Of a stretch of DNA of 9,941 nucleotides, positions 6,622 to 9,941 are shown piece after piece; the stretch's first letter is position 1, and each line of letters begins with the position of its first letter. The notes beneath the pieces were generated by a model. It was not told where the DNA came from. It saw only the letters and a list, made by a program, of their open reading frames with translations, and searched no databases. Source of the stretch: JASFEQ01 sp050122535 (GTDB lineage Bacteria > Desulfobacterota > DSM-4660 > Desulfatiglandales > HGW-15); NCBI GenBank assembly GCA_050122535.1, contig JASFIT010000148.1, forward strand, positions 1 to 9,941. The letters run 5' to 3'. A program made the position numbers and the translations under genes.

Positions 6622-6792
6622 ATGAAGCAGGAAGAAGAACTTGTCCTTAAAGTGACGAAGGAGATTGTCGTAAAATTCATCGAGATGGGCCGGCTATCCG
6701 TCAACTCCTTTGACGAGGTCTTCAAACAAATACACAAAACAGTCGGCGATTCTCTGAGAGATTCCTCCACGAAAGGGAAAAGTAAGGAATAG
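6622..6792 (+). CDS. Conserved-looking small protein, 56 aa
   Basis: ATG 6622 has an excellent Shine-Dalgarno, AGGAG at 6610-6614 with 7-nt spacing, and the frame ends at TAG 6790-6792. The protein starts with an acidic turn and then an amphipathic helical core, LVLKVTKEIVVKFIEMGR, followed by LSVNSFDEVFKQIHKTVGDSL and a Lys/Ser-rich tail. I recall similar short proteins from Deltaproteobacteria, but no function. The spacing of hydrophobic residues and the ...EIV....-N-x(n)-F..VF..IH..V... pattern resemble the N-terminal dimerisation part of MucR/Ros-type regulators without their zinc finger; that comparison is inference. It is preceded directly by a terminator-like hairpin and is convergent with truA. 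Coding status is well supported by the start signals; the role is open. Confidence 0.72.
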   Translation: MKQEEELVLKVTKEIVVKFIEMGRLSVNSFDEVFKQIHKTVGDSLRDSSTKGKSKE

Positions 6793-6887
6793 GGAGTCGA
6801 AGAATTAGTGTTGCGTCCCGCTAATCCCCCCGAATTGTCATTTTAACCCCACCCAGTCCTCTGCTTCGAGAGGCTATGTGGTAATTC

Positions 6888-7042
6888 GTCATCCCGGCCA
6901 AGTCCCGCGTAGCGGGATGCGAACCGGGATCCAGAATGGTTTGAAACTACGCCAGGTTCCGGGATTCCCCTTCGACTTTGCTCAGGGTGTGCCTGTCGAA
7001 CCACGGGTCTCGCCAACAAATGTTGGGCTCGCCCGGAATGAC
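6888..7042. repeat. Bipartite palindromic element, copy 1 (155 bp)
   Basis: It begins GTCATCCCGG and ends CCGGAATGAC, imperfect terminal inverted repeats. The left half folds as a nested hairpin: ATCCCGG (6891-6897) with CCGGGAT (6924-6930), enclosing TCCCGC (6903-6908) with GCGGGA (6912-6917). The right half contains CCAACA (7013-7018) with TGTTGG (7021-7026). A different palindromic module, TTCGAC (6971-6976) and GTCGAA (6995-7000), sits in the middle. A related element lies in inverted orientation at 8090-8208 on the other side of truA. A further fragment ending in TCGCAATGAC (7091-7100) lies between this copy and truA. The open frames over this region are by-products of the repeat. The 330 bp between the 56-codon gene and truA hold nothing else I can see. 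Confidence 0.8.
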
Positions 7043-7121
7043 AAGTTTGTCGAATTGTTGCAAAGCCTCGGTGGGGAGAAGGGGGAGGGCTCGCAATGAC
7101 ATTTCAATTATTGCGTTTCCA

Positions 7122-7868
7122 TTAATACCGCACCTCTATCAAGAAGAGTCCCTGAGGCGGGGCCTTTAACCCAGCCTTGCGTCTATCCTTCGACTGGAAG
7201 ATTTCCACAAACGCATCAAATCCCATCTTTCCCTGTCCCACCTCCACAATGGTGCCCACGATGTTTCGCACCATATGCCTTAGGAAACCATCCGCCTCAA
7301 AGACAAAGCAGAGCATAGGCTCATGAGTGCCATGCAATTCTGCCCTCATCATTTCTCTGACAGGATTTCTGTTTCCACTCCCCGAGGACCGAAAAGAAGA
7401 AAAGTCGTGGTTGCCACAGAGCATAGAGTTGCACTTGTGCATTGCTTCGATGTCCAGACCTCTTCCCAGGTGCCAGGCATAAGAGCGAAGAAAGACGTCG
7501 GGCTCTTTGCGGTTTAATATCCTGTATTCGTAGGTCTTACTCTTGGCACTGTACATAGCGTGGAAATCAAGTGGGACATATTCGACTTTTTTGATCAGAA
7601 TATCGTCAGGGAGGAGTGCATTGAGCCCACGCTGGAGTGTGTGCGGATCGATTTTCGTCTTGGTTATGAAATTACAGACCTGGTTGAGGGCATGTACACC
7701 CGCATCCGTCCTCCCAGATGCGATCAACCTTATAGGCTCACGGGTCATCATTTGAATCTTTTCTTCTATGATGGCCTGGATAGTAGGCTCGTCTACTTGT
7801 CGCTGCCATCCATGATACCGGCTTCCATCATATTCCAGGATGAGCCTGATATTCTTTTTTTCATCCAT
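7122..7868 (-). CDS. truA: tRNA pseudouridine(38-40) synthase TruA
   Basis: It converts uridine to pseudouridine at positions 38, 39 and 40 of the anticodon arm of many tRNAs. The 248-residue protein has normal family length. It opens with IRLILEYDGSRYHGWQRQ, carries the catalytic-Asp motif SGRTDAGVHA with Asp55, and later has SKTYEYRI, the FSSFR segment and FLRHMVRNIVGTIVEVGQGK. ATG 7868 is chosen because the family core starts six residues later; a longer frame reaching 8015 adds 49 residues made only of GC-rich spacer. No strong Shine-Dalgarno precedes ATG 7868 (GGGGTTGCCC lies about 10-18 bases away), so initiation may be weak. It lies downstream of rplM-rpsI on the same strand but is separated by a terminator and a repeat, so it is probably not simply co-transcribed. 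Confidence 0.95.
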   Translation of the reverse strand: MDEKKNIRLILEYDGSRYHGWQRQVDEPTIQAIIEEKIQMMTREPIRLIASGRTDAGVHALNQVCNFITKTKIDPHTLQRGLNALLPDDILIKKVEYVPLDFHAMYSAKSKTYEYRILNRKEPDVFLRSYAWHLGRGLDIEAMHKCNSMLCGNHDFSSFRSSGSGNRNPVREMMRAELHGTHEPMLCFVFEADGFLRHMVRNIVGTIVEVGQGKMGFDAFVEIFQSKDRRKAGLKAPPQGLFLIEVRY

Positions 7869-8040
7869 TGTTCTATGGGCAACCCCGTGCTGCTGAAGCC
7901 TAGCGGTGCCGGGCCGTTGTTCCACCCGACGACGTAGGACAGGCCACCTGCCCGCAATCCCGAGCGCTTCCTCGCTCAGGCGAGGCGGGCGGGGGAGGGT
8001 GAAGAAAAGGCTCACCCCAACCCCCGTAAAGATTACGGGG
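7869..8040 (-). other. GC-rich segment upstream of truA, origin unknown
   Basis: This roughly 170-bp stretch is clearly richer in GC than its surroundings and has small palindromes: GAGCG (7962-7966) with CGCTC (7973-7977), and the perfect CCCCGTAA/TTACGGGG pair at 8022-8029 and 8033-8040 around AGA. It is open in at least two minus-strand frames, neither of which I recognise as a domain. It acts as the 5' flank of truA and may be a repeat or a remnant rather than part of the gene. The truA promoter must lie here or further upstream, but I cannot place it. Confidence 0.45.
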
Positions 8041-8089
8041 CAAGCTTAATCCTTTCCCATGTGAGACTGTACTTCAATTCATCCAAGAT

Positions 8090-8208
8090 GTCATTCCGGG
8101 TGAGCGATGCTATGCATCGCGAGATCCGGAATCCAGAAACACAGAACAATTCCATAGACTTCTAGATCCCGGCTCGCGCCCCGCTTCGCAGGGCTTGGCC
8201 GGGATGAC
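8090..8208. repeat. Bipartite palindromic element, copy 2 (119 bp)
   Basis: It begins GTCATTCCGG and ends CCGGGATGAC and is inverted relative to the 6888-7042 copy. Half one: ATTCCGG (8093-8099) pairs with CCGGAAT (8126-8132), enclosing GCGATGC (8104-8110) and GCATCGC (8114-8120). Half two: ATCCCGG (8166-8172) pairs with CCGGGAT (8199-8205), enclosing GCCCCGC (8178-8184) and GCAGGGC (8188-8194) with one mismatch. Its right half, reverse-complemented, matches the left half of copy 1 over about 50 bases with scattered changes. It has no coding content, so it can only be moved by an enzyme encoded elsewhere. Confidence 0.8.
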
Positions 8209-8261
8209 GAATCGGGACACGGCCTAAGGGGGCGGGGGACCTAGAATGATTCGATGCGCAC

Positions 8262-8295
8262 AAAAAAAAGGGAAGCCAAAATGGATGGCTTCCCC
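8262..8295 (-). terminator. Rho-independent terminator of rplM-rpsI
   Basis: On the minus strand GGGAAGCC (8294-8287) pairs with GGCTTCCC (8277-8270) around a 9-nt loop, followed by a run of eight T residues (8269-8262). It lies 54 bp past the rpsI stop, as expected for the end of this operon. Confidence 0.88.
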
Positions 8296-8349
8296 GTAAA
8301 GTAAACGTAAAAATGTCGTGCAGGAACCTAATAGTGTATATGGAAAGAT

Positions 8350-8742
8350 TTAGCGTTTTGAATACTGGAAGCGTTTTCGGGCCCCCGGCTGACCATACTT
8401 CTTTCGCTCCTTCATCCTGGGATCCCTGGTCAATAACTCCGCCTTTTTGAGGGGAAGCCGGAAGTCAGGATTCATATCCACTAAGGCGCGGCTTATACCG
8501 TGCCTGATAGCTCCAGCCTGGCCCGAAACACCACCTCCCCGCACATTGGCAGCGATGTCATACTTACCCAGGGTGTCGGTTAGTTCGAGAGGCTGGAGGA
8601 TGCGCACCTTGTCCGATTCCCTTTTTATAAAATCATCAAAGGGCCTCTTATTGATGGTTATCTCTCCCTTTCCAGGTCTCATCCAGATCCGAGCAATGGA
8701 CTTTTTTCTCTTTCCTACCGCATGATATAGCTCTTCCGCCAT
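8350..8742 (-). CDS. rpsI: 30S ribosomal protein S9
   Basis: A component of the 30S head whose C-terminal tail reaches the P-site tRNA. The 130-residue length is normal. The sequence shows the S9 hallmarks: AVGKRKKSIARIWMRPGKGEITINKRP at the start, the central GGGVSGQAGAIRHGISRAL, and the basic terminal tail, here KKYGQPGARKRFQYSKR, ending in Lys-Arg. The ATG follows the rplM stop codon with no gap (TAA then ATG), and a TGGAG Shine-Dalgarno lies inside the end of rplM, so translation of the pair is coupled. Confidence 0.97.
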   Translation of the reverse strand: MAEELYHAVGKRKKSIARIWMRPGKGEITINKRPFDDFIKRESDKVRILQPLELTDTLGKYDIAANVRGGGVSGQAGAIRHGISRALVDMNPDFRLPLKKAELLTRDPRMKERKKYGQPGARKRFQYSKR

Positions 8743-9171
8743 TTAAATCTCCAGTTTTTCCGGTTCTTGTGCCTGATGCGGATGATCAGGTCCTGTATAG
8801 ATTTTCAGCTTTTTTAGCTGACGACGTCCTAGACTGTTTTTGGGCAGCATTCCCTTCACAGCTAACCGCAGAACCTCTTCAGGTTTTTTCTCAAGGAGCC
8901 GCCTGGCTGAAATCTCCTTCAAGCCCCCCATATAGCCACTGTGGCGATAATATATTTTCTTATCCAGTTTGGAGCCTTTCAGGGCAATCTTGTCTGCATT
9001 GATCACCACAATAAAGTCACCTGTATCCGCATGGGGCGTGAAGATGGGCTTATGTTTACCCCTTAAACGGTGGGCTATCTCGGTGGCCAGCCTTCCTAGG
9101 ATTCTGTTCTCCGCATCCACCAGGTACCACTTTTTCTCGATTTCCTGTTCTTTGGCAACAAACGTCTTCAT
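8743..9171 (-). CDS. rplM: 50S ribosomal protein L13
   Basis: An early-assembly protein of the 50S subunit. The 142-residue length is typical, with the family pattern WYLVDAENRILGRLAT near residues 15-30, GDFIVVINADKI near 52-63, YYRHSGYMGGLK near 74-85, and the MLPKNSLGRRQLKKLKIY block, then GPDHPHQAQ near the end. The start ATG 9171 has AGGA eight bases upstream. It is the first gene of the L13-S9 operon, with a promoter directly upstream and a terminator after rpsI. Confidence 0.97.
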   Translation of the reverse strand: MKTFVAKEQEIEKKWYLVDAENRILGRLATEIAHRLRGKHKPIFTPHADTGDFIVVINADKIALKGSKLDKKIYYRHSGYMGGLKEISARRLLEKKPEEVLRLAVKGMLPKNSLGRRQLKKLKIYTGPDHPHQAQEPEKLEI

Positions 9172-9201
9172 CTCAAAATCCTATTCTGCGCAAAAACAAT
9201 C

Positions 9202-9230
9202 TATTTAAGCAAAATTCCCAGTCATGTCAA
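9202..9230 (-). promoter_or_regulatory. Sigma-70 promoter of rplM-rpsI
   Basis: Read on the minus strand: perfect -35 TTGACA (9230-9225), then either 16 bp and TTAAAT (9208-9203) or 17 bp and TAAATA (9207-9202) as the -10. Transcription would start near 9195, leaving a leader of only about 24 nt before rplM. Confidence 0.72.
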
Positions 9231-9252
9231 GCTATTTTTGAACTAGTACCCA

Positions 9253-9281
9253 TTGACAAAGGGAAAACTCCCTGGTAGAAG
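9253..9281 (+). promoter_or_regulatory. Sigma-70 promoter of the tRNA-Arg / tRNA-Lys pair
   Basis: A perfect -35 TTGACA (9253-9258), 17-bp spacer, and -10 TAGAAG (9276-9281). The predicted start, near 9288, is about 9 nt before tRNA-Arg. The spacer contains AGGGA-N4-TCCCT (9260-9273), a small perfect inverted repeat. It is back to back with the rplM promoter; the -35 boxes are 22 bp apart. Confidence 0.65.
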
Positions 9282-9296
9282 ATCTTTTGTTCAAGT

Positions 9297-9373
9297 GCGC
9301 CCGTAGCTCAGCTGGATAGAGCGCCGGGCTTCGAACCCGTAGGTCGCAGGTTCGAATCCTGCCGGGCGCGCCA
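9297..9373 (+). tRNA. tRNA-Arg (anticodon TCG)
   Basis: A 77-nt cloverleaf: acceptor GCGCCCG (9297-9303) pairs with CGGGCGC (9363-9369); D-arm GCTC/GAGC; anticodon loop CTTCGAA (9329-9335), so anticodon TCG, reading CGN arginine codons; T-arm GCAGG-TTCGAAT-CCTGC; discriminator G and an encoded CCA. The outermost anticodon-stem pair (9324 with 9340) is C opposite U, a mismatch. The acceptor and D-arm are the same as in E. coli tRNA-Arg genes as I remember them. Confidence 0.95.
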
Positions 9374-9383
9374 AAGTAAGAAA

Positions 9384-9495
9384 TGGAGTAGTGGAGTATG
9401 GGAGCACTGGAGTGATGGATTTCAAATAATCAAAAAGCTCTCTTTCTCCATCTTTACCCAGTATTCCATTATTCCAACGTTCCATCATTCCAATA
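9384..9495. repeat. Paired octamer arrays of opposite sense between two tRNAs
   Basis: Left array: TGGAGTAG, TGGAGTAT, GGGAGCAC, TGGAGTGA, TGGA (9384-9419), exact 8-bp period. Right array: TTCCATTA, TTCCAACG, TTCCATCA, TTCCAATA (9464-9495), again exact 8-bp period. The right array is the reverse-complement type of the left, so an RNA of this spacer can fold back. The 44 bp between them is AT-rich. No gene is seen here; the minus-strand open frame crossing it is a tRNA shadow. Confidence 0.8.
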
Positions 9496-9510
9496 TTTTC
9501 GTATCTTTTT

Positions 9511-9586
<76 letters not shown>

Positions 9587-9594
9587 GAAATGAG

Positions 9595-9630
9595 AAGGCT
9601 TTGCGGGTTTTCGCAAGGCCTTTTTCTTTT
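9595..9630 (+). terminator. Rho-independent terminator after tRNA-Lys
   Basis: AAGGCTTTGCG (9595-9605) pairs with CGCAAGGCCTT (9612-9622) with a single G-U pair and a 6-nt loop, followed by TTTTTCTTTT. It lies eight bases after the tRNA-Lys CCA end and closes the tRNA transcription unit. Confidence 0.9.
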
Positions 9631-9882
9631 ACATAAAAGAGCTTGCTCCTGATACCACAAGGTGATGTTTGTTCATGCTGCTTAAGCTTTATTGCTTGAA
9701 TGTGCCGCTATTCGTGAGAAAGTGGGTGTTGTCTGGCCTGTAAAGAACATCTTCATGCTGCCCCTGAACTTCCCCCTTTCGTATACAGACCTTTGGGTTC
9801 AGGGGTTTCTTTTTGTGTATCCCCTGAGTATGTAAACTCCTACCAATAAGTGGAATCCGGTTTCTCTTCATCAAGCATATTC
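9631..9882. other. Non-coding stretch at right end; possible small RNA
   Basis: No convincing protein gene is seen. A 66-codon minus-strand frame here starts with TTG, lacks a ribosome-binding site and crosses a strong hairpin. The stretch contains a 10-bp direct repeat TTCATGCTGC (9672-9681 and 9752-9761), complementary GATGTT/AACATC pieces (9664-9669 and 9746-9751), a local hairpin TTAAGC/GCTTGA, and a terminator-like hairpin at 9761-9814. These would fit a short structured RNA on the plus strand, but no promoter is evident. Confidence 0.3.
9761..9814 (+). terminator. Terminator-like hairpin without an upstream gene
   Basis: CCCCTGAAC (9761-9769) is fully complementary to GTTCAGGGG (9797-9805), with a 27-nt loop, followed by TTTCTTTTT (9806-9814). 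The T-run is only on the plus strand. It could back up the tRNA terminator or end an unannotated RNA. Confidence 0.55.
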
Positions 9883-9941
9883 TTACCAAATTTTCTTTCC
9901 TTCTTTAAGCTCGGCTAATCTAAGTATCTGAAATGTATTCA
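9883..9941 (-). CDS. Possible C-terminal tail of a minus-strand gene entering from the right
   Basis: The minus frame ending at TAA 9885-9883 stays open to the window edge and reads ...TFQILRLAELKEGKKIW, a plausible charged C-terminal helix. Only about 18 codons are visible, so it may be chance and no family can be named. Confidence 0.22.
   Translation of the reverse strand, partial: NTFQILRLAELKEGKKIW

Noticed and set aside
6878..7099. Plus-strand 73-codon frame with FDFAQGVPVEPR
   Set aside because: It is translated from the palindromic repeat element; its peptide comes from interspersed repeats, and the start lacks a credible RBS.
7869..8015. 49-residue N-terminal extension of TruA
   Set aside because: The TruA family core begins right after ATG 7868, and the extension comes from a GC-rich spacer with palindromes.
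9291..9488. Minus-strand 65-codon frame containing ARPAGFEPATYGFEARR
   Set aside because: It is the antisense of tRNA-Arg plus the octamer repeats; this peptide string is a familiar false gene call made over tRNA genes.
9689..9889. Minus-strand 66-codon frame
   Set aside because: It starts with TTG, has no clear RBS, and runs through the terminator-like hairpin; no domain is recognisable.

Overview
The window reads as ordinary chromosome of a Gram-negative bacterium with roughly 50% GC. The best guess, from gene style and interspersed repeats rather than from any search, is a member of the Desulfobacterota (former Deltaproteobacteria) or a close relative. Supporting points are an outer-membrane-type MltD lipoprotein with several LysM domains, a stand-alone AmmeMemoRadiSam-type radical SAM enzyme, and palindromic intergenic elements beginning GTCATTCCGG or GTCATCCCGG. 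No phage, plasmid, IS transposase, CRISPR array or recognisable defence system is present.

Left part (1-4520). A minus-strand gene runs off the left edge. It encodes an N-terminal four-cysteine zinc finger and, about 150 residues later, a J-domain with an HPD motif. Read in the opposite direction is a compact operon: mltD (lytic transglycosylase), a DUF6125/ATC-hydrolase-like protein 6 bp downstream, and a DedA/VTT membrane protein sharing a 4-bp ATGA overlap. The proteins suggest an envelope-related theme. A 110-residue, highly charged helical protein with a strong RBS follows about 110 bp later.

Middle part (4521-7121). A possible promoter and a perfect 18-bp hairpin precede a class I SAM methyltransferase. 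The gene for an AmrS-like radical SAM protein overlaps the methyltransferase by 29 bp, so the two are probably translated together. Two terminator-like hairpins follow. The second ends directly at the ribosome-binding site of a 56-codon gene, an arrangement that could act as an attenuator. The small gene converges on truA across a repeat-rich gap.

Right part (7122-9941). On the minus strand lies rplM-rpsI (ribosomal proteins L13 and S9), with a clear sigma-70-like promoter and a terminator, followed by truA (tRNA pseudouridine synthase). truA is flanked by two copies, in opposite orientation, of a bipartite palindromic element. The rplM promoter is back to back with a plus-strand promoter for tRNA-Arg(TCG), followed by tRNA-Lys(CTT) and a good terminator. 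An unusual pair of opposite-strand octamer arrays, each with an exact 8-bp period, lies between the two tRNAs. The last 350 bp hold no convincing gene, only a second terminator-like hairpin and perhaps the tail of a minus-strand gene.

Most of the window is housekeeping. The parts most worth a second look are the zinc-finger J-protein, the repeat pair around truA with a compensatory stem change, the octamer arrays between the tRNAs, the terminator abutting the RBS of the 56-codon gene, and the methyltransferase-amrS overlap. I did not find a clearly new multi-gene system.
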